Assembly (NCBI GenBank): GCA_030681645.1
Contig: JAUXRX010000056.1
Span: 310,001-374,000 of the forward strand
Origin: Archangium sp.
GTDB lineage: Bacteria; Myxococcota; Myxococcia; Myxococcales; Myxococcaceae
DNA: 64,000 nucleotides
Direction: 5' to 3'
Shown: one piece after another, positions 8,309-16,093 of the stretch
Layout: the number at the start of each line of letters is the position of its first letter
Position numbering within the stretch: position 1 is the first letter of the stretch
Made by a program: the position numbers and the translations under genes
Notes under the pieces: generated by a model
Database searches by the model: none
Seen by the model: only the letters and a program-made list of their open reading frames with translations
Told to the model about the DNA's origin: nothing

Positions 8309-8911
8309 CGGGAACGTGCCGGCGAAGTTCGTGTCGTAGTCGCGCGGGTCGGCGCTGTGATGAACGCCGTGGAACACCGGCGAGGCGAGCACGAGGCCGA
8401 AGCTCACCTTCACGTTCGCGTGCAGGAACGTGGTGAAGGCCTTGCGCAGCACCACCACGCTGGCGAGATCAGAGAGTGACGCGCCGAGCAGCGCGCCGGG
8501 CACTCCGACGGCGATGCCGTGCAGCACGAAGTCGACCGGGTGCTGGCGCCAGGCATCGAGCCAGCTCAGCTCGGTCGCTTCGTGGTGCAGCTTGTGAAAG
8601 CGCCACAGGAACGGCACCCGGTGCATCGCGCGGTGAATGAAGTACCCGACGAGGTCAGCCGCGACGAAGACGAACACCATCACGCCGAGGCTCCGCGTCG
8701 CGGGCGCGGTCACCACCGCCCCCAGCGCGCTCAACACCGGCACGCCGAGCCACTGCATCAAGAGCGTGTTGAGCACGAGCAGCCCGGCGCCCATCGCCAT
8801 CGCGCGCCGGGAAGGCTTCGTCGAGCGCGCGGGAAAGAACGCCTCGAGCGGCACGAAGAGCCCCGCCATCATCATCAGGAAGACGAGCGTGGCGGGCAGC
8901 GTCGAGAACAT
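8144..8911 (-). CDS. Fatty acid hydroxylase / sterol desaturase family membrane protein
   Basis: A 255-residue integral membrane di-iron enzyme. Hydrophobic helices occur near residues 5-22, 40-60 and 75-95, and three histidine clusters are present: H-R-A-M-H, H-K-L-H-H and H-G-V-H-H. The conserved string DPRDYDTNFAG...LWDVLFAT is intact. Such enzymes hydroxylate or desaturate lipids or sterols at the membrane using iron and oxygen. The last about 45 residues, after LFATEHERH, are antisense to the convergent lipoprotein gene and do not look like family sequence, so the native C-terminus may have been replaced. Follows the small membrane protein gene by 3 bp. Confidence 0.85.
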   Translation of the reverse strand: MFSTLPATLVFLMMMAGLFVPLEAFFPARSTKPSRRAMAMGAGLLVLNTLLMQWLGVPVLSALGAVVTAPATRSLGVMVFVFVAADLVGYFIHRAMHRVPFLWRFHKLHHEATELSWLDAWRQHPVDFVLHGIAVGVPGALLGASLSDLASVVVLRKAFTTFLHANVKVSFGLVLASPVFHGVHHSADPRDYDTNFAGTFPLWDVLFATEHERHRRLVEEPRPDGPAVLVPEGEGTASQPEDQVLAGARLEPQHH

Positions 8912-8914
8912 CGG

Positions 8915-9208
8915 TCAGTAGCCTTCGAAGCTCCCGAAATCGAGGCGGCGCTTCTTCTTCATCGGCTTCTTCACCACCGGCATCGGCTCGTCTTCGAACG
9001 GCGTCACCTCTTCGACCTGCTTGTGTTCGATCTTCGCCAGCTTCACCGGCTTCGGAGCGACCACCTCGTCCGCGAGCAGCACCTGCACCGGCTCGCTGGC
9101 CTCGGCGAGGTCTGACCAGATGACGGTGGCCATCGCGGTGAGTGAAGCGGCCATCGCCAGCACACCGGCGAGGATGGAAGGGACACGTCGGGCGTTTGAC
9201 GGGGTCAT
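8915..9208 (-). CDS. Small single-pass membrane protein, unknown
   Basis: A 97-residue protein: one N-terminal hydrophobic segment (residues about 10-32), then a hydrophilic tail rich in Val, Pro, Glu and Lys, with a basic patch KKPMKKKRR near the end and the aromatic finish FGSFEGY. It stops 3 bp before the fatty acid hydroxylase start, implying an operon. No family recognised; a periplasmic or membrane accessory to the hydroxylase is possible. Confidence 0.65.
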   Translation of the reverse strand: MTPSNARRVPSILAGVLAMAASLTAMATVIWSDLAEASEPVQVLLADEVVAPKPVKLAKIEHKQVEEVTPFEDEPMPVVKKPMKKKRRLDFGSFEGY

Positions 9209-9298
9209 GGGCGCTTAGAACGCGGGGCAGGGAATCCGGAGCTCCCCGCCCGCAGTAATAAGGGGCCCACACTGTCCCACCTGCGTGGAGACGGGCGC

Positions 9299-10147
9299 TT
9301 AGCGCCGCTCGTACGTGCCGACCGGAGGGCCTTCGCCGCGCAGCGTCGTGAGAATCCGCTCGTAGACGACGGAATCCCAGAAGCCGCTGAAGTGGCTGAC
9401 GTAGCGGTCGCAGTACTCCACGTTGGTCGCGCCGGGCACGTACGAGGTGGTCTGAGGCCAGAGGTACTCGTCGTTGCAGGTGTAGATCGACGTGAGCTTG
9501 AAGCCCGCGGGCATCGGCGCGGCGTTGACGCGGTTGAGCAGCGCGCTGTTCGGCTTCACGTCCTTGAGCGCTTCCCAGCCGGTGAACCACGAGCCCGCGG
9601 GCGCGACCGACGAGCCGTGGTGCGCCGAGACGAAGGTGACCAGCTGATCCAGGCGCGCGTGTCCGCCCAGCACCTGGGCGTAGTACCGCGCCGCGATGCC
9701 GCCGTCGCACTCGACCACGATGGACAGGCGCGTCTTCTGGCGTTGCGCGAGCACCTCCTCGACCTTCGCGGCGATGCGCGCGGCGCCGGTGGCGAGGCTC
9801 TCGGTGAAGAGATCAGGCGGCGCCCAGATGATGGCGTCGAAGCCGTCGCGCTTGAGCCGCGCTTCCATGGGCACGAGGAACTCGGGGCCGATGGTGGTGC
9901 CGGGAATGAGCAGCACCGTTCGCGACGAGGTGAAGGGCGTGCGGGTCACGGCGGCTTCGAGCGGCGCGTTGAGCTTGTGCTTGTACTTGCTGAACCACAG
10001 CCGCCGCCAGAGCTGGGGATCGTTGCCTGCCCAGTTGAGCTCGGCCTCACTGAGGCTGAGGTCCTCTGGTTGCTCGACGTCGATCGTCGCAGAGGAGTCG
10101 GGACCACATGCAGCGAGGAACAGCCCGGCGAGGAGGAGAGTTCTCAT
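9299..10147 (-). CDS. Lipase-like alpha/beta hydrolase lipoprotein with Cys nucleophile position
   Basis: A 282-residue lipoprotein (L-A-A-C, Cys14). The oxyanion region VLLIPGTTIGPEF (about 78-90) and the elbow helix IAARYYAQVLGG are those of bacterial triacylglycerol lipases, but the elbow itself reads V-V-E-C-D-G-G (Cys147) instead of the usual G-H-S-x-G-G. Cys is a nucleophile in dienelactone hydrolase, so activity on another substrate or loss of activity are both possible. An HHGSSVAPAG segment and a C-terminal His (YVSHFSGFWDS) match the lipase arrangement. No other gene is clearly in the same operon. Confidence 0.75.
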   Translation of the reverse strand: MRTLLLAGLFLAACGPDSSATIDVEQPEDLSLSEAELNWAGNDPQLWRRLWFSKYKHKLNAPLEAAVTRTPFTSSRTVLLIPGTTIGPEFLVPMEARLKRDGFDAIIWAPPDLFTESLATGAARIAAKVEEVLAQRQKTRLSIVVECDGGIAARYYAQVLGGHARLDQLVTFVSAHHGSSVAPAGSWFTGWEALKDVKPNSALLNRVNAAPMPAGFKLTSIYTCNDEYLWPQTTSYVPGATNVEYCDRYVSHFSGFWDSVVYERILTTLRGEGPPVGTYERR

Positions 10148-10221
10148 GCACCGGCGTATACGGGTGGGCTCCTCCGCCTCGCGTCTCCGCCCGCGCCATT
10201 GCTGTCTGTCCGCGCGCCATG

Positions 10222-10254
10222 TCTCCCTCTCCCTGCGAGGGCGGGGTGAGGGGC
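10222..10254 (+). repeat. Palindromic intergenic element, copy 2 (degenerate)
   Basis: TCTCCCTCTCCCTGCGAGGG followed by the G-rich tail GCGGGGTGAGGGGC; the right stem arm is missing. Its end lies 2 bp from the stop of the minus-strand AraC gene (stop codon 10257-10259). Confidence 0.7.
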
Positions 10255-10256
10255 AA

Positions 10257-11063
10257 CTACGCCAACTTCCCCCGGTACCGCTCGCGGAACTCCGAGGGCG
10301 TCATCCCGGTGACCTCCTTGAACGACGTGGCCAGCTGCTGCGACGAAGGAAACCCCGCATCGAGGGCGACGCCCGCGAGCTTGAGGTCCGAGTCCACCAG
10401 CAGCCGCTGCGCCGCCTCGACGCGCGCCAACCGCAGCTGCGCGTTGAACGACGTCTTCTCGGCCGTGAGCCGTCGCTGCATCGTGCGCAGCGACACCCCG
10501 AGCGCCTTCGCCGCGTCACCGGGGACGGGCTCATGCAGGCTCGAAGCGAGCCACCGCCGCAGCCCCGTGACCAGGCTCACCGTCGTCGTCGACTCGAACG
10601 CCTCCACCAGCGCCGACAGCGAACCCCCATCAGGTGGACGAAGCCAGCCCGTCGCCTCGTTCATCGAATCGAACACGCGCACCCGGTGCCGCGGCTGGAG
10701 CAGCACGTAGAACCCCGACGACAACGCGCCCAACAGCCCGGGCGGCCGCACCACCGCCTGCCGCACCAGCTGCGTCGCCATCTGCTCGCGCTTCGACTTC
10801 ACGAACTCGAGCAGCACCTCGAAGCCCGCGGCGTCGACCCCCTCGAGCCCGCGCAGGTCCACCAGCGAGTGATACGGCGGCGCGCCCGGCGCGTAGGCGG
10901 TGGCGATGCACGCGACCAGCTGCTTCGCCTCGTCGCGGCTGGGCCGGCCCCACACCCGCCAGCCGCACACCGTGCCCAGGTTGTAGAACGCGAACGAGTC
11001 ACCGCAGAGGAAGGCGCCCGTCGGCTGGGCGAGGAACCCCGCGAGATCGACGGCCCGGCGCAC
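10257..11063 (-). CDS. AraC-family regulator with an N-terminal SpoIIAA/STAS-like domain
   Basis: A 268-residue transcription factor. The C-terminal 100 residues are an AraC DNA-binding domain: first helix-turn-helix VSLRTMQRRLTAEKTSFNAQ, second LKLAGVALDAGFPSSQQLATSFKEVTGMTPSEFRERYRG, with the conserved tail. The N-terminal about 150 residues (YHSLVDLRGLEGVDAAGFEV...) have the alternating strand/helix pattern of SpoIIAA/STAS-like proteins rather than a cupin sensor. It starts with GTG 4 bp after elaA and is the third gene of an operon whose first gene is another SpoIIAA-like protein. Target genes unknown. Confidence 0.85.
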   Translation of the reverse strand: MRRAVDLAGFLAQPTGAFLCGDSFAFYNLGTVCGWRVWGRPSRDEAKQLVACIATAYAPGAPPYHSLVDLRGLEGVDAAGFEVLLEFVKSKREQMATQLVRQAVVRPPGLLGALSSGFYVLLQPRHRVRVFDSMNEATGWLRPPDGGSLSALVEAFESTTTVSLVTGLRRWLASSLHEPVPGDAAKALGVSLRTMQRRLTAEKTSFNAQLRLARVEAAQRLLVDSDLKLAGVALDAGFPSSQQLATSFKEVTGMTPSEFRERYRGKLA

Positions 11064-11067
11064 GCCG

Positions 11068-11520
11068 TCAGTATGGTCGAACCATCTCGATGTGGGGAAT
11101 GCCGTCTTCGTCGTACGGCTCGCCCACCGGCTCGAAGCCGAACGAGCCGTAGAACTTCTCGAGGTAGCGCTGCGCGCCGAGGCGGATGTTCTGGCCGGCG
11201 TAGAGCCGCTTCACCTGGGTGATCGCCGAAGCCATCAACGCCCGCCCTGCCCCGCTGCGCCGCACCTCGGGCGCGGTCACCACCCGGCCGATGGCCGGCT
11301 CGGCGTACTTCACCCCCGGAGGCACCAGCCGCGCGGTCGCCACCAGCACGCCGGCCTCGTCGCGGCCCAGGCCATGCCAGCACTGCGGATCGAGCCCGTC
11401 GGCGTCGAGGAACGCGCAGGTCTGCTCCACCACGAACACGCGCTGCCGCAGCTGCAGCACGTCGTGCACCTCGCGGCCGCTGAGGCGATCGAACGGCAAC
11501 CAGTCGAAGGTGAGCGTCAT
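11068..11520 (-). CDS. elaA: ElaA-type GNAT N-acetyltransferase
   Basis: A 150-residue GNAT protein that follows E. coli ElaA along its length: LLQLR-type motif (VLQLRQRVFVVEQTC), D-x-D-G-x-D, the acetyl-CoA loop IGRVVTAPEVRRSGAGRALM, then LGAQRYLEKFYGSFGFEPV and the C-terminal signature YDEDGIPHIEM. It transfers an acetyl group from acetyl-CoA to an unidentified amine. The ATG overlaps the upstream gene's stop as ATGA, so translation is coupled. Confidence 0.9.
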   Translation of the reverse strand: MTLTFDWLPFDRLSGREVHDVLQLRQRVFVVEQTCAFLDADGLDPQCWHGLGRDEAGVLVATARLVPPGVKYAEPAIGRVVTAPEVRRSGAGRALMASAITQVKRLYAGQNIRLGAQRYLEKFYGSFGFEPVGEPYDEDGIPHIEMVRPY

Positions 11521-11987
11521 GCCAGGAAGCGCTCGATGTCAGCGGCATGGGCCTGGGTCTTGATCGACAGGTCCTGCCCGGGCAGGGCCTGCAGCCAGGC
11601 CAGCCCCTCGGCGATGGTGGAGAAGGTCTTCATCGGTGTCTCCGTCTTCGAGAGCAGGAAGAAGCCCGAGAGGAACGTGCGCACCATCACCGCGCTCAGC
11701 CCCTTCGTCGTCACCACGATGGCCGAGCCGATGACGCGCTTCTCGTACTTCTTCCCCAGCTCCACGCTGCGGGTGCGCACGCCTTCGTCCACCTTGAGCA
11801 CCGAGCCTGCCTGCCCGATGACGGTGAGGGTGGTGATGCGGGGGAACCTCTCGAGCAGCGCCCCTTCGGCGCGGTCGAGCTCGTCGAGCATGCTCGGGCT
11901 GGTGGTGCCCCGGTACAGCGCCACCAACAGCGGCCCCGCCGAGCCAAAGCGCGCACCTGCAGACTCGAAGGACCTCGTGAACTCCAT
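11517..11987 (-). CDS. SpoIIAA/STAS-like domain protein
   Basis: A 156-residue soluble protein with alternating strands and helices (PLLVALYRGTTS, ITTLTVIGQAG, AIVVTTKGLSAVMVRTFLSG, FSTIAEGLAWLQ) resembling the SpoIIAA-like proteins common in myxobacteria. It heads a three-gene operon with elaA and an AraC regulator that seems to contain the same fold. It is divergent from the thioredoxin-like gene with only 32 bp between start codons, so the two promoters must overlap (AT-rich TTATCAGGTTAAAT in the gap). Role unknown; partner or anti-factor of the AraC protein is speculation. Confidence 0.7.
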   Translation of the reverse strand: MEFTRSFESAGARFGSAGPLLVALYRGTTSPSMLDELDRAEGALLERFPRITTLTVIGQAGSVLKVDEGVRTRSVELGKKYEKRVIGSAIVVTTKGLSAVMVRTFLSGFFLLSKTETPMKTFSTIAEGLAWLQALPGQDLSIKTQAHAADIERFLA

Positions 11988-12019
11988 GTCGGCTGCAGTT
12001 ATCAGGTTAAATCCACCGC

Positions 12020-13270
12020 ATGCACGCCATCCTCATCGCCCTCACCCTGGCCGCCTCGGGCCCGAAGTTCATCGACGACGACTACGGCAAGGCCCTCAAG
12101 CAGGCGAAGGCCCAGAAGAAGCTGCTCTTCGTCGACGCCTGGGCGCCCTGGTGCCACACCTGCGTCGCGATGAAGGAGCAGGTCTTCACCCGCCCCGCCT
12201 TCGAAGCCTTCGAGAAGGACGTGGTGTTCGCGTCCATCGACACCGAGAAGACGAAGGCCGACGCCTTCCTCAAGAAGTTTCCCATCGAGGTGTGGCCCAC
12301 CCTGCTCTTCATCGACCCGGTGAAGGAGACGGTGGTGCTCAAGTGGCTGGGCAGCGCCGACGAGGTGCAGATGCAGGCGCTGCTCGAGGCCGCGCGCGGT
12401 GGGCCGGGCGCGCTGCGTGACGCCGACGACGCGCTGGGCGCGGGCAACGCGGGCGTGGCGGCCGAGAAGTACAAGGCCGCCCTCGACGCGGGCGAGGTGA
12501 AGACGCGCACCGTGCTCTCGATGCTCTCGGCCATGACGCTGGCGAAGCAGAGCGAGGCGTGCGCCCGCACCGCCCAGGAGCAGCTGCCCCTCTTCACCAA
12601 CGCCCAGGAGCGCGTCGCCGCCATCACCTGGGGCCTGGGCTGCGCCATCGAAATGCCCGAGGGAAAACAGAAGGGCGCCATCCTCGACGCGCTGGTGCGC
12701 GAGGGCACGAAGGCGCTCCCGCTCGAGGGCGTGCTGCCCGACGACACCTCGGGGCTCTTCGAGATGCTCGTGGCCGAGCGCGAGGCCGCGAAGGACGAGG
12801 CCGCCACCCAGAAGCTCGCCGCGCAGTGGCTCACCTTCCTCGACGCCCAGGCCACGAAGGCCGCCACCCCCGCCGCGCGCGCCGTGTTCGATCCACACCG
12901 CGTCAGCGCCGCGCTCGCCTCGAAGCAGGCGGAGAAGCTGGTCGAGCCGCTGCTGCTGTCCGAGAAGGACTTCCCGAAGGACTACAACCCGCCCGCGCGC
13001 CTGGCCGTCATCTACCGCGAGCTGGGCAGGTTCGACGACGGGCTCGCGGCCATCGAGCGCGCGCTGGGCAAGTGCAAGGAAGGCCCGCGCAAGCTGCGCC
13101 TCTTCGACACGAAGGCCTCGCTGCAGGACAAGAAGGGCGACGCCGCCGGGCGGAAGAAGACGCTCGAGGCAGCGGTGAAGTACGCGAAGAAGCTGCCGAA
13201 GAGCCAGGTGAGCGAGAAGCGCATCGCCGCGCTCGAGGCACAACTGACGACAGTGTCTCCCTCTCCCTGA
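12020..13270 (+). CDS. Thioredoxin-fold protein with a TPR-like C-terminal region
   Basis: A 416-residue protein. A short hydrophobic N-terminus could be a weak signal peptide. Residues about 15-125 form a thioredoxin domain with active site W-C-H-T-C and cis-Pro region EVWPTLLFID, resembling DUF255/thiol-disulfide reductases acting outside the cytoplasm. The remaining 290 residues are Ala/Lys-rich helical repeats, TPR-like (YRELGRFDDGLAAIERAL). The final codons VSPSP and the stop lie inside a dispersed repeat, so the original C-terminus may have been altered. Divergent from the SpoIIAA-like operon. Confidence 0.85.
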   Translation: MHAILIALTLAASGPKFIDDDYGKALKQAKAQKKLLFVDAWAPWCHTCVAMKEQVFTRPAFEAFEKDVVFASIDTEKTKADAFLKKFPIEVWPTLLFIDPVKETVVLKWLGSADEVQMQALLEAARGGPGALRDADDALGAGNAGVAAEKYKAALDAGEVKTRTVLSMLSAMTLAKQSEACARTAQEQLPLFTNAQERVAAITWGLGCAIEMPEGKQKGAILDALVREGTKALPLEGVLPDDTSGLFEMLVAEREAAKDEAATQKLAAQWLTFLDAQATKAATPAARAVFDPHRVSAALASKQAEKLVEPLLLSEKDFPKDYNPPARLAVIYRELGRFDDGLAAIERALGKCKEGPRKLRLFDTKASLQDKKGDAAGRKKTLEAAVKYAKKLPKSQVSEKRIAALEAQLTTVSPSP

Positions 13271-13294
13271 GAGGGAGAGGGTCGGGGAGAGGGC
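13256..13294 (+). repeat. Palindromic intergenic element, copy 3, overlapping a stop codon
   Basis: CTCTCCCT-GAG-AGGGAGAG hairpin plus tail GGTCGGGGAGAGGGC. It supplies the last codons and TGA of the thioredoxin-like gene and ends 10 bp before the Nudix start. Confidence 0.8.
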
Positions 13295-13303
13295 AAGACC
13301 GCC

Positions 13304-13669
13304 ATGTCTCGAGCAGACGCAGCGCTCGTGGTCATTCCCGGCAAGGACGGCACCGTGCTGGGCGTGAGCCGGCCCGACGACCACGACGACTTCGGTCTGC
13401 CGGGCGGCTCGGTGGAGCCAGGTGAAGCGCCGGACGCAGCGGCGATCCGCGAGGTGCTGGAAGAGACCGGGCTGGTGGTGACGGTGCTCGAGAAGCTCGA
13501 GCAGGTGACCTACCGCGACCGCGTGGTGCACTGCTTTCTCGCCACGACGTTCTCAGGTGAGCCGCGCCGCTCCGAGGAGGGCGCGGTCGCGTGGGTGACG
13601 TGGGAGATGCTGAAGCGCGGCAGGTACGGCGACTACAACCAACGCCTGCACGCCATGCACTTCGCCTGA
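13304..13669 (+). CDS. Nudix hydrolase
   Basis: A 121-residue protein with a complete Nudix box: G-x5-E-x7-R-E-V-x-E-E-x-G-L spanning residues about 34-57 (GSVEPGE ... REVLEETGL). It hydrolyses a nucleoside diphosphate linked to another group, needing a divalent metal. The length and lack of extra domains fit MutT/ADP-ribose pyrophosphatase-like housecleaning enzymes; substrate not deducible. Convergent with the PEP-utilising enzyme, 12 bp apart. Confidence 0.9.
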   Translation: MSRADAALVVIPGKDGTVLGVSRPDDHDDFGLPGGSVEPGEAPDAAAIREVLEETGLVVTVLEKLEQVTYRDRVVHCFLATTFSGEPRRSEEGAVAWVTWEMLKRGRYGDYNQRLHAMHFA

Positions 13670-13681
13670 CTGTGTCTGCCC

Positions 13682-16093
13682 TCAGTCCTCGAGCACGGTC
13701 ACCACGCCCGAATTCCCATCGACCCGCACCCGCTGCCCCGTGCGCAACCGTCGCGTGGCCGGCCCGACGTTGACCACCGCCGGCAGCCCGTACTCGCGCG
13801 CGACGATGGCGCCGTGCGAGAGCATGCCGCCGAAGTCCATCACCACCGCCGCCGCCGAGATGAACAACGGGGTCCAACCGGGGTCCGTGAACGGAGCCAC
13901 CAGCACCTCCCCCGGCAACACCCGCGCGCCCTCGTCGACGTACCCGATGACGCGCGCCGGCCCCTCGACCACACCCATGCTCGCGGCGATGCCGGTGAAC
14001 TCCTCGCCGCGCGTGGCGGGCCGGGTGTCCTCGCGTGAGGGCCGCGCCGGTTGCCACGACCCCACGACCACGTCAGGCGGGGTCACCGCCTCGCACCGCG
14101 CGTGCCGCTGCCGTCGCTCGTCCACCAGGCCCGCCCACTGCGCGCCACCCGCGAGCGCGGGCGACAGCTCGGCCACCTGGAGAAAGAAGACGTCATCGCG
14201 CGAGGACACCGTGCCCCGTTCGACCAACCGCCGGCCCACCTCGAGCGCGGCGAGGCGCATCAGCCCCAGCCTTCGAACGCCCTCGTCCTTCGCGTTCTCC
14301 CGCGTCGCAGCGCCCAGCGCGGCCCGCTGCAGCACCGAGCGCAGCAGCGCCCGCCGCAGCGGGCCGACGCGGGCGAGCGTCTCCTCGATGAGGGTCGTCC
14401 GCTGAGCGGTGGTGGTGTGCTCCGTCAGGGTCCCCGAAGAGCTGGCGAACGCGCCGAGCTGGGCCCACACGAAGCCCGGCGTCTCCGACCAGCGCGGCAG
14501 CGCGACGTCCACCTCACCGCGAGCGTGATGGCCGTGCTCCGCGAAGAAGACGTCGAGGTCTGCGAGCACCTCGCGCCCCTCGGCGGTCTGCTGGAGCAGC
14601 GGGCGGGCTTCGTCCCAGGGCCGCGCTGCGACGGCGCCCAGCCCGAGCCGGGCCACCTTCGCGCCCAGCAGGCGCAGCGCCGTGCCCGGCGCCGCGGAAG
14701 CCAGCGAGCCCACGCCCGAGAGCAGCCTCCGGCTCAGCGCGCCGTTCGAATCACCCAGCCACCAGCGGCACAACAACCCGAGGATGAACTGGGCGAGCAT
14801 GCCCACGCCGGACGGCGGGGCCGAGCTGTTCTCATCAGACTCGCCGAAGACGTCGCGAGGCAGGTCGGTGAAGTGGCGCACCAGCGCCTCGTCTCCCAGC
14901 TCCGCGAGGCGGACCTGCGTGAGGCGGGTGGTCTGTGCGCGGGTCGCGGCGATCAACGCGCTCCCGTCGCCCGAGCGGAACCGCACCAGGGCGCGCGTCA
15001 TGGCCCACGAACCAGCCAGCACGCGCAGCAACGACACGCGGTGCGTGGGCAGGTCGTCGACGCGCACCGTGGCCAGGGCCGCCGCGAGCGCGCGCTGATC
15101 GCCCCCCAGCAGCCGGGCAAAGCCGGCGGGCTTCCACAGGCGCATCAACGGGAACGCCCGGGTCCAGCCCAGGGCGGCGTTCATGTTGAAGTACACCCGG
15201 CCTCCGACGAGCCCGACGATGCCGAGCTTCTCGAACTCCATGCCCAGCGGGCGCATCAGCGGGTTGAGCAGCTGGGCGACACAGAGGTTGAGCACGTCGA
15301 AGGTGAGCGGCCGCGCCACCTCGGGCAACAGCTCGGCCGCGTTGGTGTTGGTCCACACCACCCGCGGGTTCGGCGTGGGCAGCGCCGTCACCGGCCGCCA
15401 CTGCAGCGCCCACAGCGTGGCGCCGTCCCACGCCCACTCGACGTCGACGTCGCCGCCCGCGTGCCGGGCGACCTCGAGCGTGAGCTCCGCGACCCGGGTG
15501 GCGAGCGGCGCGTCGAGACAGGCCACGCGGCCGGGCGCCGGGGTGAGCGCTTCGACCGCCCTGCTCACCGCGTCGAAGGTGGCGCGATCGGGCGTCACCC
15601 GGCCCGACACCAGCCCCTCGCCCAGCCCGGGGACGGCCTCGATGACACAGCAACCCCGCCGCCCCGAGACCGGATCCGCGCTGAACGCCACCCCGGCCAC
15701 CACCGCGGCCACCTGCCGTTGGATGACGACGGCCAGCGTGTCGGCCGGCGCGTCACCCCGGTAGGCAGCGGCGCGCGCGCTCGTCGCCGAGGCGCGGCAG
15801 GTGGCGATGGCGGCCTCCAGCGCGTCGAGGGTGGCGACGCCGAGCACGGTGTCGTGCATGCCCGCGAAGGAGCGGGTCACGCCGTCTTCGGCGACGCCCG
15901 ACGAACGCACGGCGACGAGCCCGCCCAGCGCGTGGAGCGCTGCGTCGAGCGCCGGGCGATCGCAGCTGGCCCCGGGAGGGAGCACGAACGCCGGAGGCAC
16001 CGCACAGCCCCAGCGCATCAGTTCACTCAGGCCGCGCGCCTTGCCTCCCACGCGCGCTCCGCCCAGGTCCGTCGGAAGCGCCACCAGGCTCAT
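13682..16093 (-). CDS. PEP-utilising phosphotransferase, rifampin-phosphotransferase-like
   Basis: An 803-residue three-domain enzyme. The N-terminal ATP-grasp domain starts GGARVGGKARGLSEL and includes VAVRSSGVAEDG and VAFSADPVSG; a middle domain of about 400 residues with HHARGEVDVALPRW and DDVFFLQVAEL matches the rifampin-binding region; the C-terminal swivelling domain has DPGWTPLFIS and G-G-M-L-S-H-G-A-I-V-A-R-E with the phospho-His near residue 760. This order (ATP, substrate, His domain, about 800-870 residues) is that of rifampin phosphotransferases, not of PEP synthase. The true acceptor may differ. Translationally coupled (4 bp overlap) to a TetR regulator. Confidence 0.8.
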   Translation of the reverse strand: MSLVALPTDLGGARVGGKARGLSELMRWGCAVPPAFVLPPGASCDRPALDAALHALGGLVAVRSSGVAEDGVTRSFAGMHDTVLGVATLDALEAAIATCRASATSARAAAYRGDAPADTLAVVIQRQVAAVVAGVAFSADPVSGRRGCCVIEAVPGLGEGLVSGRVTPDRATFDAVSRAVEALTPAPGRVACLDAPLATRVAELTLEVARHAGGDVDVEWAWDGATLWALQWRPVTALPTPNPRVVWTNTNAAELLPEVARPLTFDVLNLCVAQLLNPLMRPLGMEFEKLGIVGLVGGRVYFNMNAALGWTRAFPLMRLWKPAGFARLLGGDQRALAAALATVRVDDLPTHRVSLLRVLAGSWAMTRALVRFRSGDGSALIAATRAQTTRLTQVRLAELGDEALVRHFTDLPRDVFGESDENSSAPPSGVGMLAQFILGLLCRWWLGDSNGALSRRLLSGVGSLASAAPGTALRLLGAKVARLGLGAVAARPWDEARPLLQQTAEGREVLADLDVFFAEHGHHARGEVDVALPRWSETPGFVWAQLGAFASSSGTLTEHTTTAQRTTLIEETLARVGPLRRALLRSVLQRAALGAATRENAKDEGVRRLGLMRLAALEVGRRLVERGTVSSRDDVFFLQVAELSPALAGGAQWAGLVDERRQRHARCEAVTPPDVVVGSWQPARPSREDTRPATRGEEFTGIAASMGVVEGPARVIGYVDEGARVLPGEVLVAPFTDPGWTPLFISAAAVVMDFGGMLSHGAIVAREYGLPAVVNVGPATRRLRTGQRVRVDGNSGVVTVLED

